A stretch of 64,000 nt of DNA from Pseudomonadota bacterium (GTDB lineage: Bacteria; Pseudomonadota; Gammaproteobacteria; Steroidobacterales; JBCBZW01): contig JBCBZW010000006.1 in NCBI GenBank assembly GCA_039815145.1, positions 33,565 to 97,564 on the forward strand, read 5' to 3'. The notes beneath the pieces were generated by a model that was given only the letters and a program-made list of their open reading frames with translations, did not search any database and had not been told where the DNA came from. This document shows positions 7,740 through 17,276 of this stretch, in pieces; the first letter of the stretch is position 1; each line of letters begins with the position of its first letter. The position numbers and the translations under genes were made by a program.

Positions 7740-9449
7740 TCAGCCCAGCAGGAGTGCGCGCAATCCAATCAGCAGCAGGCAACTGCCGGCCGCTCCGCTC
7801 AGGAGGTTCAGGTAGCGATTGCCTTTGCTGCTCAACAACTCTGTGGCGTAGAAGAGCACGGCGAGGCGAGCGACCGCCTGGTCCTGATCGAGCACGGCGC
7901 CCACCGGGGCCAGCGGGGTCGCACCGTCCGCGCCCAGCAGTAGCACCACGACCACGAAGAGCAGGATGAGGATATCCAGGGGAGACGTGCTGAAGCGGCT
8001 ACGCCGAGTCACGCGAATCGCCACCACCAGCGCCCCCACCAGGGCCAGGGTGAGGATGTTCACCGAGAGCTTCGGCACGATGCCTACGCCGCCCGCATCC
8101 GCCGTCTCGAGCACGAACACGGCCAGCACGGCAGCGCCGTAGAGCGTGATTCGCCGCAACAGCCGACGACGACGCCCACTCAAGCGCAGCGTGAGCAGCA
8201 AGCCCACCCCCGCCACGATGCTCGCAAGGCCCACGCCCGGCGCAAAACCCAGGGGCGAGAACGCCGCTAAGGCCACCAGGGCCGCGAAACCTGCCTCCAC
8301 CATCGAGACGCTCACCGGATGCAGCCAGGGCATGCCGCGCAGCCAGAGGTTGCGCCGCTCAACGAACTCCCCAGGCTTGGGCGCTTCGCGCAGGCGCCAA
8401 TCGGTCACCCTCGCCACGCGAAAGCCGACCACGATCACGGCGCAGGCGAGCACGTAGATGCTCACCACAACGATATCCGCACTGAAGCGCACGGCCAGGG
8501 CGCACAGCACGAGCGCGGCCTGCACCACGTAGATGGTCGAGACCGCCTCGTAGTGCTTGAAGCCCATATCGAGCAGGCGGTGGTGGAAGTGCTTGCGGTC
8601 GGGGCGGAACGGCGACTGGCCGGTGCGTATACGCCAGATCATCACCGAGAAGGTATCGAGAATCGGCAGACCGAAGAGCAGCACCACGATGGCGGGATTG
8701 AGCGCCGTGTCGAAGTGCTGGGTCAGGGCGATGGCGAGGCCCGCCGTCATGAAACCGAGGAACTGGCTACCCGTGTCGCCCATGAAGATCTGCGCAGGGT
8801 AGTTGTTGTAGCGCAGGAAGCCGCACAAGCCGCCGATGATGGCGATGGCGTAGAGGGCGATGTGCCGGCCCTGCTCCGCATCGCCCACCATGAGTTCCAA
8901 GGCGGTCTGGGTGACGTTCTGCCCCGCCGGCGTGCCCGCGATGAACGCGATCGCGCCCAAGGTGACCAGGGAGATACCGCCCGCCAACCCGTCGAGGCCG
9001 TCCGAGAAGTTGATCGCGTTAGTCACGCCGATCAGGAAGAGGAACGTGGTGGGATAGGACAGGAACGCCGGCACCGGATCGATGCCCACAAAGGGCCAGA
9101 CCTCGATCAGCAGCCCCCCGCGCATCGCGATGAGGGCGGCCAGCGCCTGGCCCGCAAACTTCAAGCGGTAGTCGAGTTCCTGACGATCGTCGAACAAGCC
9201 GAACAGGACGATCACCATCGCCCCGAGCATCAGGTGGGCGAGCAGGGAGTCCGCCGGTGCCCACAGGACGATGGGCAGGAGCGCGCCGGCGACGATGGCC
9301 ACTCCGCCGCTGCGCGGCACCAGACGCTCGTGGACCTTACGCGCGTCCGGGGTGTCGATGAGTCCCAGCCTTCCCGCATAGCGTTGGAGGACGGGCACCA
9401 GGAGCATGCTCGTCATCAGGGCAAACAGGAAGGAGGTAAAGAGGCTCAT
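7740..9449 (-). CDS. MraY/WecA-type polyprenyl-phosphate sugar-1-phosphate transferase with extra C-terminal membrane domain
   Basis: A 569-residue integral membrane protein. Residues 1 to about 330 are the phospho-glycosyltransferase: the DDR motif at 87-89, NAINFSDGLDGLAGG near residue 145, GDTGSQFLGF, and the cytoplasmic HFHHRLL loop. These belong to the family that transfers a sugar phosphate to undecaprenyl phosphate, the first step of exopolysaccharide synthesis. About 200 further residues with several more hydrophobic segments follow; WecA-like proteins are usually 330-380 residues. The position next to glycosyltransferases and the exosortase makes it the probable initiating enzyme. 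The sugar is unknown. Confidence 0.88.
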   Translation of the reverse strand: MSLFTSFLFALMTSMLLVPVLQRYAGRLGLIDTPDARKVHERLVPRSGGVAIVAGALLPIVLWAPADSLLAHLMLGAMVIVLFGLFDDRQELDYRLKFAGQALAALIAMRGGLLIEVWPFVGIDPVPAFLSYPTTFLFLIGVTNAINFSDGLDGLAGGISLVTLGAIAFIAGTPAGQNVTQTALELMVGDAEQGRHIALYAIAIIGGLCGFLRYNNYPAQIFMGDTGSQFLGFMTAGLAIALTQHFDTALNPAIVVLLFGLPILDTFSVMIWRIRTGQSPFRPDRKHFHHRLLDMGFKHYEAVSTIYVVQAALVLCALAVRFSADIVVVSIYVLACAVIVVGFRVARVTDWRLREAPKPGEFVERRNLWLRGMPWLHPVSVSMVEAGFAALVALAAFSPLGFAPGVGLASIVAGVGLLLTLRLSGRRRRLLRRITLYGAAVLAVFVLETADAGGVGIVPKLSVNILTLALVGALVVAIRVTRRSRFSTSPLDILILLFVVVVLLLGADGATPLAPVGAVLDQDQAVARLAVLFYATELLSSKGNRYLNLLSGAAGSCLLLIGLRALLLG

Positions 9450-9477
9450 CTCGACTCGTCTTCGCTCGGGCCCGTGC

Positions 9478-11100
9478 TCAGTCCGGCAGGTACTGATCGA
9501 AGCGCAAGCTCACCTCACGCAGGAGCCCCTGCAAGCGAGCCTCCGCCTGCTCCGGCGTCTCGCTCTCGAGGATCGGCGTGGTCAGGCGCAGCAGGGCACC
9601 ATCGGTGCGGTTCAGGCGCAGGGCGTCCCACAGCAGGTACCACTTCACCGCGTACTCATTGGTCAGCGAACGGCCGCGTTGATCGAACCAGTAGTAGACG
9701 AGCTGGCGGGAGCGCTCCTTCTGGATCAGCACGCGGTTGACCCGCACGGGCGCCTCGCCGGGGATGCGCAGGTCGACCTCCTCCACCCGCGAGTCGTTGA
9801 TGATCCAATCGTTACCTGGCAGGCAGGAGCGCGGCGAGTGGATCGATGCGCCCTTACGCTGAGACGCGTAGTACGCCGAGTAGAGATTCACCGGCGCCCG
9901 CTCGCTGGTGCTGGTGTAGTTGATAAGCGCGTAGTCCGTGAGCTTCAGCACCTTGAGGATGTTGGGGCGCAGGCGCTCGCTGCGCCCGACCCAGCCATCG
10001 CCCAAGCGCAGGGGGAAGCTCGTAAACTCCGCCCGCGGCGGTACCACCTCCTCGCGGGCGGTCAGCGACAGGGTGAAGACGGCCATCACCACCACCGCCA
10101 CGGTCGCTACGGTGGCCGAACGCGCCAGGCGCTGGTGGTCGAGGCCTCGCTCGGCAGGCTCCCCGAGATCCACCACGAACACGTCGTTGAAGGAACGACC
10201 GCCGCCGGTGAAGCGCGCCAGCAACCACATGCCCGCGAAGAGCATGCCGACGCAGGCCATGAAGATGACCCAGCCCTCGAAGTAGTGCAGGAAGCCCTCC
10301 GCCTGCTCGATGCCGAAGTACTCCACCAGCACACCGATGATGCCCACGCGAATGCTGTTCATGAGCACCGTGAGTGGAATCGAGGACAGGAACACCAGCA
10401 CCCGCTGCCACGCGGGCGCCTTGAACAGGTAGGCGCAGAGAAACCCGAAGCTCATGAGTGGGAACAAGTAGCGAAGGCCGCTGCAGGCCTCCACCACTTG
10501 CAGCTGATAGACGCCCAGATCGATCACGTTACCCTCGAGGAACACGCTGATATCGAACAGGCGAATCACCGCCACCCCGAGCGCCGAGGAGATCAGCTGC
10601 AGCTGCTGGCTCAAGTTGGCGTAGAGGAAATTCGGCAGGGGGATCATGAAGAACAGGTAGACGAGCGGCACCCACAGGTAGCGCATCGCGCGCACGCCGA
10701 AGATCGCCAGGCACACGCCGGTGAGGGTGAGCAGGAAGGCGTACTGGATGAGTACGTAGAGTGTGCTGAGCTCGCCCAGCAGGAACAGGCCGAGCCCGGC
10801 GAAGGTCACCAAAAGCCCTAGGTAGCTACCTGACCAGGCGAGGCTGCTGAGGGCGCGCCGCTCGCGCCACACCATGGCGGCAGCGATGATCGGGATGAGG
10901 TAACCGTGGCTGTACTCCTCGCGTGACCACTCGTCGACCATGAACGCGAGGCCGTCGAAGAAGATCAGCCCCAGGGCGGCCAGCAGCACACCCAGGGTCA
11001 CCCACGCCAGGGTGGACATCAGGGGCAGGCCGTCGCCCGATGAGGCGGGTGGCACCGGAGGGCCGGAAGCGAGCGTTGCATCGTTGGAGATGGAAACCAT
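9478..11100 (-). CDS. exosortase-EpsI fusion protein (XrtD-like)
   Basis: A 540-residue protein. Residues about 30-300 are a multi-pass exosortase with the three expected catalytic residues: Cys206 in VEACSGLRYLFPL, Arg251 in MNSIRVGIIG and His272 in GFLHYFEGW. Exosortases act like membrane sortases, cleaving C-terminal anchors of PEP-CTERM-type proteins. After another helix, residues about 355-540 form an EpsI domain with the HSPRSCLPG motif (Cys426). The fused layout and the EACSGLRYLFPLMSFGFL wording fit the VPLPA-CTERM exosortase D group better than XrtA, from memory. It lies between the MraY-like gene and the glycosyltransferases. An in-frame start at residue 28 is possible. Confidence 0.88.
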   Translation of the reverse strand: MVSISNDATLASGPPVPPASSGDGLPLMSTLAWVTLGVLLAALGLIFFDGLAFMVDEWSREEYSHGYLIPIIAAAMVWRERRALSSLAWSGSYLGLLVTFAGLGLFLLGELSTLYVLIQYAFLLTLTGVCLAIFGVRAMRYLWVPLVYLFFMIPLPNFLYANLSQQLQLISSALGVAVIRLFDISVFLEGNVIDLGVYQLQVVEACSGLRYLFPLMSFGFLCAYLFKAPAWQRVLVFLSSIPLTVLMNSIRVGIIGVLVEYFGIEQAEGFLHYFEGWVIFMACVGMLFAGMWLLARFTGGGRSFNDVFVVDLGEPAERGLDHQRLARSATVATVAVVVMAVFTLSLTAREEVVPPRAEFTSFPLRLGDGWVGRSERLRPNILKVLKLTDYALINYTSTSERAPVNLYSAYYASQRKGASIHSPRSCLPGNDWIINDSRVEEVDLRIPGEAPVRVNRVLIQKERSRQLVYYWFDQRGRSLTNEYAVKWYLLWDALRLNRTDGALLRLTTPILESETPEQAEARLQGLLREVSLRFDQYLPD

Positions 11101-11201
11101 GTCGTCCTTGCCGTTGCACGTGTCAGGGCGCCGCGTTGGCGCACCGTCGTAGTTGGCGAACCCTGTCCTTGAGCTCGTCGATTCTACCAGTTGCCCCCGC
11201 C

Positions 11202-12452
11202 TCAGGCGCTCTGGCGGAGCTCGCGATAGTTGTCATAAAGGGGGCCGAGCACACGCTCAGGGGCGTAGGGCGTCACGGCTTCGACACACGCCTGATCCAA
11301 GCGTTCGCGGGGCATTGAGGCGGACAGGGTCATCACCCGGGCCACGGCCGCAGCGAAGTGCTCCGCGCTGCGTTCGTGGGTCGGGATCACCCACCCGTTT
11401 ACCCCATCGCGTAACACGCGTCGCACTTCCCCGACGTCGCTGGCGACGGCGGGCAGGCCGGTGGCCATCGCCTCCAGCAGGGCGATCGGCATCCCCTCGT
11501 AGCGTGAGGGAAGCAGGAACACATCAGCGCCGTGCAGGTAGGCGCCGATCGCCTCCGGCGGCAGCAGGCCAGTGATGTGCACGCGCTCGGCCACGCCGAG
11601 AGATCGGGCAGTCGTCTCCAGTTGCTGGCGCAGGCTGCCGTCCCCCACGTAGACCAGACCCCACTCTCGACCGTCGTCGTTCTGCGCCAGGCGCGCCAGT
11701 GTACGCAGCGCGAGGGCGGGCTCCTTCTGCGACTCCAGCCGCCCTACCTGCACCATCAGCGCGGCGTTCTCACCTAATCCCAAGCGCTGGCACAGCGCCT
11801 GTCGAGCCTCGCCTCGGACGGCGAGCTGCGGCACGGCGAAGCGATCGCTATCGAACCAGGTGGGCGTGAATCGCACGCGACTGGCAAGGGTCGGATAGCG
11901 TTGCTTGAACCCGTCCACAGCGCTCTGAAACACGCTGAAGACGCTGGCGGTCCGAGCGATCAGGCGCGACTCCAGGGCGAAGTACAGCCCGGGCAGATGG
12001 CGCCAGCGGATGTCGCTCCCGCGGTCGTAGAGCACCGCGCTGTCCTGGTGCAGGATCGCGCTGATCTGCGTTCCCCGCGGCAGCAGGGCGACGGGCTCGA
12101 GGCGATGCACTTCGGCCACGTCGTAAGCGCTGCGATCCACCAGGCCCCGACGCGGCGCGAGCGCGGCGAGGTAGCGGACCGTCGCAGGCACGCGCGGCTG
12201 ACGCGAGGGGTCGTCCACGGCGTAGGTGGCGAAGTGGCGATAGGTGTTGCCCCGCAGCTGGCAACTGAGCCAGCGCCCGACGGGCCGGGTTTGGGCATCC
12301 GTGGTCAGCCCTACGACGCTGAACTCGATGTCCTCCGGCGCCCACCCGATCAATCCGCGGATAAAGGTTTCGATACCCCCCGGCACCGTGCCTAAGGGAT
12401 CGGATGGGTAGAAGATGCGCACGCGTGTGGTGGGCGGGGTCGGTGCGTTCAT
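11202..12452 (-). CDS. glycosyltransferase family 4 protein
   Basis: A 416-residue GT-B glycosyltransferase. The C-terminal nucleotide-sugar-binding half has the GT4 signature: VGRLESQKEPALALR, then HITGLLPPEAIGAYLHGAD, then RYEGMPIALLEAMATGLP with the E-x7-E pair. The N-terminal half (RIFYPSDPLGTVPGGIETFI) carries the usual GG loop of the acceptor domain. It would add a sugar, probably with retention, to the lipid-linked repeat unit on the inner face of the inner membrane. Its start lies four bases past the stop of the next glycosyltransferase, so the two are coupled. Donor and acceptor cannot be read from sequence. Confidence 0.88.
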   Translation of the reverse strand: MNAPTPPTTRVRIFYPSDPLGTVPGGIETFIRGLIGWAPEDIEFSVVGLTTDAQTRPVGRWLSCQLRGNTYRHFATYAVDDPSRQPRVPATVRYLAALAPRRGLVDRSAYDVAEVHRLEPVALLPRGTQISAILHQDSAVLYDRGSDIRWRHLPGLYFALESRLIARTASVFSVFQSAVDGFKQRYPTLASRVRFTPTWFDSDRFAVPQLAVRGEARQALCQRLGLGENAALMVQVGRLESQKEPALALRTLARLAQNDDGREWGLVYVGDGSLRQQLETTARSLGVAERVHITGLLPPEAIGAYLHGADVFLLPSRYEGMPIALLEAMATGLPAVASDVGEVRRVLRDGVNGWVIPTHERSAEHFAAAVARVMTLSASMPRERLDQACVEAVTPYAPERVLGPLYDNYRELRQSA

Positions 12453-12456
12453 GCGA

Positions 12457-13623
12457 TCACCTGGCGGGCGCGGTGGTCGGCGCCACCTGTTCGATGAGGG
12501 CGGCCGTGTCGCGAATCATCGCCTGTACGGTGAACGACTCGCACACCCGATCGCGCCCGGTCGCACCCAGGCGAGCCGCCTTGGGTCGGTCCGCCGCTAG
12601 GGCCCCCAGTGCTTCGCTCAACGCGGGCACATCGCCCGGCGGCACCAGCCAGCCGGTCCGGTCTGCCTCGATCGCCTCGCCCATTCCACCCATCCGCGTG
12701 GCGATCATCGGCGTGCCCATGGCCAGGGATTCCAACATCGCCATGGAGAAGGTCTCGACGCTGGTCGAGGCCAGCACGCTGGCATCGGCCAGGGCGTAGA
12801 GCGGCCGCGTGTCCTGCACGTCGCCGAGCAGATGCACCCACCGGCTGAGCGCGAGGCTGCGCCGCTGCGCCTCGATCTGTTCGCGCATCTCCCCATCGCC
12901 TGCCAGCACCAGGTGTAGCCCGCGATGAGGTTGCTCGGCGAGGGCTCGCAGCAGCAGCAGATGCCCCTTTTCTCGCCGCAAGCGCGCGACGCAGATCAGC
13001 ACCGGCGCGTCCTCCTCGATGCCTAGGGTGGCGCGCAGGGCACGCGCCGCCGCTTCGTGCGCCGGTGCCGGTGCAAAGCGCTCGGCATCCACGCCGTTGT
13101 AGACCACTGCCGCGCGAGGTGCGAGCTCCGGGAAGCGCTCGATCCAATGGGTCGCCTGCGCGCGGCAGACGAACACCACGCGGGCGCAGCGGGCGATCAG
13201 AGGCCGGTAGAGCCAGCGATCGAAACGTTCCTCGCGGGCGGATAGGTTCTGGGTCGTGTGCAGCGCCACCACCAACTCGGGCCTGCCCCGCAACGGACTC
13301 AACCACCGCGCGAGGGACGCGTAGAACAGGGAGATCTGCAAGGTGCAGTGGATCACCGCGAAGCGATGCGTGCGCATGAGGCGCACGAGTTCCCAGACGA
13401 GGGACCACCCGAAGCGCCCGCGACGTTGCAGTCGGTGGAACACCACCTGAGTGCGGTCGATCTCCTCGAGCTGATCCAGGTTCTCGCCGAAGGTGGCCAG
13501 ATGCACGGCGAAGCCCTGGCGAGCGAGTCCGTTGGCCAAGCTGATGGCCTGGGTCTCCGCCCCGGCACGCACGAGGGAGGGCAGCAGCAGGAGAATCGGT
13601 GACGGTCCGTTGGACGGGCTCAT
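12457..13623 (-). CDS. glycosyltransferase family 4 protein
   Basis: A 388-residue GT-B enzyme. The N-terminus LLLLPSLVRAGAETQAISLANGL is the acceptor-domain opening typical of GT4 enzymes that act on lipid carriers. The C-terminal half has ICVARLRREKGHLLLLRAL, HLLGDVQDTRPLYALADA and SVETFSMAMLESLAMGTP, the conserved E-x7-E donor site. It is the middle of three consecutive glycosyltransferase genes in the exopolysaccharide locus and probably adds one sugar of the repeat unit. It is separated from its neighbours by 4 and 12 bases. The gene begins with ATG at 13623. Confidence 0.88.
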   Translation of the reverse strand: MSPSNGPSPILLLLPSLVRAGAETQAISLANGLARQGFAVHLATFGENLDQLEEIDRTQVVFHRLQRRGRFGWSLVWELVRLMRTHRFAVIHCTLQISLFYASLARWLSPLRGRPELVVALHTTQNLSAREERFDRWLYRPLIARCARVVFVCRAQATHWIERFPELAPRAAVVYNGVDAERFAPAPAHEAAARALRATLGIEEDAPVLICVARLRREKGHLLLLRALAEQPHRGLHLVLAGDGEMREQIEAQRRSLALSRWVHLLGDVQDTRPLYALADASVLASTSVETFSMAMLESLAMGTPMIATRMGGMGEAIEADRTGWLVPPGDVPALSEALGALAADRPKAARLGATGRDRVCESFTVQAMIRDTAALIEQVAPTTAPAR

Positions 13624-13635
13624 GGGCGCGAGCGG

Positions 13636-14802
13636 TCAGGAGGTGGGCAGCGACAGCGACGAGCGCGCGTGAGTCGCATCAGCCCCCCGGTCGCCTGGCG
13701 TTGCCCCGGTACTCAGGTGTCGCTCCACCACCGCCGCAGGCGCGTAATGGGCCAGCGCGAAGTTCCGACATCGCTCCGCCATGGCCCGCAGGGTTGGAGG
13801 ATCAGCCAGCAGCGCATCGAGTTCCCGCGCCATGGTGTGCACGTCGCCACTTACGGCTAGCCCCAAGCCGTGGCGGGCGATCAGTCCATCGGGATCGAAG
13901 AAGCTCACCACCGGCACGCCGCGAATCCACGCCTGCAGGAAGGAGTTTGGAAAGCCCTCGCTATCGGAGGTGTTGACGAACACCCGCGCACGGGCGAACT
14001 GGCTGTTGACCTCGTGGTACGGCACGGCGCCGAGCATCGCCAGGTTGGGGATCTGCTCGGCCTGTGCTCGTACCTCATCGTAGAGGGGCGCGAAGCCGGG
14101 CACGGCACCGCCGATCATCGCCAGTTGCCAGCGCCCCAAGGCTCTGGCCAGCTCGGGCACGAGCTCCGGTCGCTTGAAGTCGCGCAGGTTGTTCACCCAG
14201 AGGACGTCCACGTCGCGCTCGCCATCGAGGGCCTCGCCTGGCAACTCGACAGCCATCGGAATCGGCGTGCTCTCGAGGCCATAGTGTTCGCGCAAGAGCT
14301 CGCGTTGATGCTCGCCCTGGGCGGAGATGAAGTCGGCGCGCTTGAGTCCGTACTCGTAGAGCTTGCGGTCACGCCAGAAGCGAATCAGCTGTTGGCCGGG
14401 AATGCAGTCTGTGTCGTGGGCCACCCGAAACACGAAGCGTCGTCCGTGGCGCGCGGCGTGCCAGGCCGTCAGTCCGGTGATCATCCCCGCACACGACTGG
14501 TAGTACACATCGGCGTCCGCGGCCACGAGGGCGCGCAGGATGCCGCTCGCCCGTGGATGGAGAAAGCGCAGCACGGGAAAGCCCGCGCGCTCGTCGTAGG
14601 CGGTGTGCACGCGAATGTCGTCGATCACCTCATCCGCGGCCTGCCCGTGATCCTTGACGAGCATGTGCACGTCCCATCCCGCGGCAACGTAGGCGCGCGC
14701 CAGCAAGGTCTGCTGAACGGACTCCCCGCCGAAGTAATCCCCTCCCGCGCGAGGGTTGAGGACGGGGTAGTTGTCCAACCCCACGAAGCAGATGCGGGGC
14801 AT
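13636..14802 (-). CDS. glycosyltransferase family 4-like protein
   Basis: A 388-residue protein with a less typical acceptor domain (PRICFVGLDNYPVLNPRAGGDYFGGES) containing the glycine loop used in GT-B folds. The donor half includes VLWVNNLRDFKRPELVPELARAL and FVNTSDSEGFPNSFLQAWIRGVPVV, a GT4-style signature. It is likely the third sugar-adding enzyme of this locus. It begins three bases after the end of the O-antigen ligase gene and ends 12 bases before the next glycosyltransferase, so it sits inside the same transcript. The substrate is unknown. Confidence 0.85.
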   Translation of the reverse strand: MPRICFVGLDNYPVLNPRAGGDYFGGESVQQTLLARAYVAAGWDVHMLVKDHGQAADEVIDDIRVHTAYDERAGFPVLRFLHPRASGILRALVAADADVYYQSCAGMITGLTAWHAARHGRRFVFRVAHDTDCIPGQQLIRFWRDRKLYEYGLKRADFISAQGEHQRELLREHYGLESTPIPMAVELPGEALDGERDVDVLWVNNLRDFKRPELVPELARALGRWQLAMIGGAVPGFAPLYDEVRAQAEQIPNLAMLGAVPYHEVNSQFARARVFVNTSDSEGFPNSFLQAWIRGVPVVSFFDPDGLIARHGLGLAVSGDVHTMARELDALLADPPTLRAMAERCRNFALAHYAPAAVVERHLSTGATPGDRGADATHARSSLSLPTS

Positions 14803-14805
14803 GGC

Positions 14806-16227
14806 TCAGCCCGCCGTGGGCGTGCGGCCGAGGGCGCCCGCCGGCGAAAGCGCACCCGCGCCACCGGCCACTGCGGGTCGCGCCGCCAGTCGCGTGGTCA
14901 CCGGCTGGCGATAGCGCTGCAGGGAGTGGACGCTGAAGGCGGAGAAGATGGCCAGCAAGGTGAAGACGTAGTGCTGGTAGTCCACCACCTGGAAGCGCAG
15001 AAACTCGATCTTCATCGAGTCGAACAGGAAGGTGAGCAACACCACCACCCCCAGGCGCGGAAACTCGGACGCCATGTCCTGGGCACGCTCCCACCGCGAA
15101 GCGCGCAACCAATGCAGGCCCGCGGTCGCGAACCAGGCCATCCAAGCGATGAACCCTACCAGCCCCAAGGAGTAGAGCAGGAACAGGTAGAGGTTGTGGG
15201 GATAGCCGATGTACACCTCGCGCAGAAACCTTGGCGTCATGTACTCGAGCACGATGCGCGGTCCGTGGCCGAAGGTGAGCGCATCGGGGATACGCTCGAT
15301 CACCTCGAACCACCCGCTGCGGCTATCCGGCACCAGCCCCTGGAACTCCGTACCCGCGAGGCGGGTGAACAGCGTGTCGAAGGGCGTGTAGGTGACGATG
15401 ATCAAGCCGGCGATCACCACCGAGACCGCCCCCGCCGCGAACGCGGTGATGACCCTGGCGGCGCCGAGGGTGCGGCGGAAGACGATGAGGAACATCGCAG
15501 CCCCGAAGATCAGCGCCAGGAAGCCGCCCCGCGAGCCCGTCGCGATCAGCATCGCCACGTTGGCGAACAGCAACGCCACGAGCAGCGCGCGCGTGGTGAG
15601 GCCCGGCAAACGCATCAAGGCGTAGCCCAGGATCAGACACTGCAGGACCAGAAAACCCGCGTTCGGTCCCGCCGGGCCGAAGGGCCCCAGCAAGCGTCCC
15701 TTGTCCTCGAGGTTGCGCCCGACGGACCACTCGGAGACGCCGAACACGTTCACCGCATCGAACCCGAGGGTGATCTGAACGGCGAAGAACAGCAATACGG
15801 CCACGTCCAGTCCGATCAGGAGCTTGAGCACGAACTGCGGATCCGGGAAGCGCCGAAAGTGATTGAACAGCAGATAGAAGAAGGCGAACCCGGAGAAGAC
15901 GTTGAACAGGTAAATCACCTGCTGCCCGTAGGTGGAGGGGATGCTGGTGGCCACTGACAGCAGGTAGGCCAGCACCACCAAGCTGGTGGGCAACAGATAG
16001 GGCACCTCGCGCAGGCGCCCCTGGAACAAGAACGCGGCAAATGTGAGGTACACCATCCCCACGTTGAGGGTGCCGTAGCGCGAGGCAATGAGCTGGAACG
16101 GCAGCATCAGGACCAGCAACGCGATCGGGTAACGTTCGGGCAGCGCGTAGCTCGCCACGAACACCGACAGCGCGCCGAGCAGGCCGAAGGCGAGCTGGAT
16201 GCCGTGTTCGTTGATGAGGTCCATCAT
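14806..16227 (-). CDS. O-antigen ligase/polymerase family membrane protein
   Basis: A 473-residue protein with about 10-12 hydrophobic segments and one large periplasmic loop (about residues 290-340, including SRSGWFEVIERIPDALTFGHGPR), the layout of the Wzy_C/O-antigen ligase superfamily. In exosortase-type loci this slot is the repeat-unit polymerase or ligase. Conserved features include TGSRGGFLALIFGA in a helix before the loop and the GHG motif within it. It would join polyprenyl-linked repeats on the periplasmic side. The start ATG shares one base with the end of the TIGR03790 gene at 16227. Confidence 0.85.
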   Translation of the reverse strand: MMDLINEHGIQLAFGLLGALSVFVASYALPERYPIALLVLMLPFQLIASRYGTLNVGMVYLTFAAFLFQGRLREVPYLLPTSLVVLAYLLSVATSIPSTYGQQVIYLFNVFSGFAFFYLLFNHFRRFPDPQFVLKLLIGLDVAVLLFFAVQITLGFDAVNVFGVSEWSVGRNLEDKGRLLGPFGPAGPNAGFLVLQCLILGYALMRLPGLTTRALLVALLFANVAMLIATGSRGGFLALIFGAAMFLIVFRRTLGAARVITAFAAGAVSVVIAGLIIVTYTPFDTLFTRLAGTEFQGLVPDSRSGWFEVIERIPDALTFGHGPRIVLEYMTPRFLREVYIGYPHNLYLFLLYSLGLVGFIAWMAWFATAGLHWLRASRWERAQDMASEFPRLGVVVLLTFLFDSMKIEFLRFQVVDYQHYVFTLLAIFSAFSVHSLQRYRQPVTTRLAARPAVAGGAGALSPAGALGRTPTAG

Positions 16228-17276
16228 CAGGATTGATCGCCCATGCTCGTGAACGGCCGCGCGAGCGGCTCGCCGATGAAGATGCCCTGCCCCGGCATCG
16301 CCACGCTCTTCCAGTACGCCTCGATCAGGCTCTCACCGCCATGGTAACGGCGCAGGAGCACGGCGGGGTCGGGGAACTTCTCTCGATAGGCGCAGGGCTC
16401 TGCCACCGTGCCGTAGCTCGCCGTCGCCCCGGCTTCGAGCCAGCGCAGGGCGCTCATCTGAGGGCTGTCGTCCAAGCGGCCTCCGCTCGAGGTGAGGTGA
16501 TCGGCGACGGCGCCGGGGAGGAAACGATTGCTCTTCAGCCCCGCCACCTCCTTGGCGCCCGTGAAGTAGAAGAGCACGTCGTCGCGTCCACGCAGGGCAT
16601 CCGTTCGCTCGTGGCGAAGGCGTAGGGTGCCAGTCCACTCGGTCACCAGGTCATCAAAGGCGACCGCCCTCACACTGCGCCGGCGATCGCTGGTCTGCAC
16701 CAGGTAGCCCGTGCCCGTGGGCTGGGTGCCGTCCGCGGCGCGCCCACGCTCGACCAGGGCCCGCCCCTCTTTCTCATTCCGCGCCGCCAACAGCATGGCG
16801 GGACGGATACCGTGGTCCTGCCAGGGCATCGCGCTGTCGCTGTCGAAGTACGCCGAGCGTCGCGTCTGCCCGCAGGGCTTGGCACACCACTGCTCGTCGA
16901 AACCGGCCGCAAAGGCCGTCGTCATGGACATGCACTTCACCCGATAGGGTCGCATCCACGCCAGCACGTAGGCCTGCACGTGGGCCGGCGTCTGCGCCAG
17001 CACCTGCCTGCGAATACGCGTCAGGCGATCGGCATTCACCCGGGGCTGATCCGGCGGTAGCGCCACCTCGATCAACTGGTCGGGCGGAATGCCCCGTTCC
17101 TCCACGTAGTGCTGAGCGAGGCGCAGGCTAAGGGGATCGTTCGCATTGGCGATCACGGCGACCTCGTGCGGACTGAAGGCCGCCCACGAAGTCGCGGCCC
17201 CGACCAGCCAGGCCAGAACGCCGGCCAGCGCCAAGCGGGGCGCGGCCCTAGCCGACTGCTTCTTGCTCGTCGCCAC
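16227..17276 (-). CDS. TIGR03790 family exported protein
   Basis: A 349-residue protein with a signal peptide (hydrophobic residues 14-33, cleavage near SWA). The mature N-terminus FSPHEVAVIANANDPLSLRLAQHYVEERGIP is the hallmark of the TIGR03790 family, a group of uncharacterised exported proteins often found with exosortase or surface systems. Later segments (YVLAWMRPYRVKCMSMTTAFA, DVLFYFTGAKEV, WLEAGATASYGTVAEPC) also fit. Several cysteines may form disulfides. Function is unknown. The GTG start at 17276 gives a 29-base overlap with the end of the upstream ATPase gene, suggesting coupled translation. Confidence 0.83.
   Translation of the reverse strand: MATSKKQSARAAPRLALAGVLAWLVGAATSWAAFSPHEVAVIANANDPLSLRLAQHYVEERGIPPDQLIEVALPPDQPRVNADRLTRIRRQVLAQTPAHVQAYVLAWMRPYRVKCMSMTTAFAAGFDEQWCAKPCGQTRRSAYFDSDSAMPWQDHGIRPAMLLAARNEKEGRALVERGRAADGTQPTGTGYLVQTSDRRRSVRAVAFDDLVTEWTGTLRLRHERTDALRGRDDVLFYFTGAKEVAGLKSNRFLPGAVADHLTSSGGRLDDSPQMSALRWLEAGATASYGTVAEPCAYREKFPDPAVLLRRYHGGESLIEAYWKSVAMPGQGIFIGEPLARPFTSMGDQS

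Noticed and set aside
13870..15957. A 695-codon plus-strand frame opposite the glycosyltransferase and O-antigen ligase genes
   Set aside because: Spans two unrelated minus-strand genes and has no domain, so it is a GC-skewed shadow.
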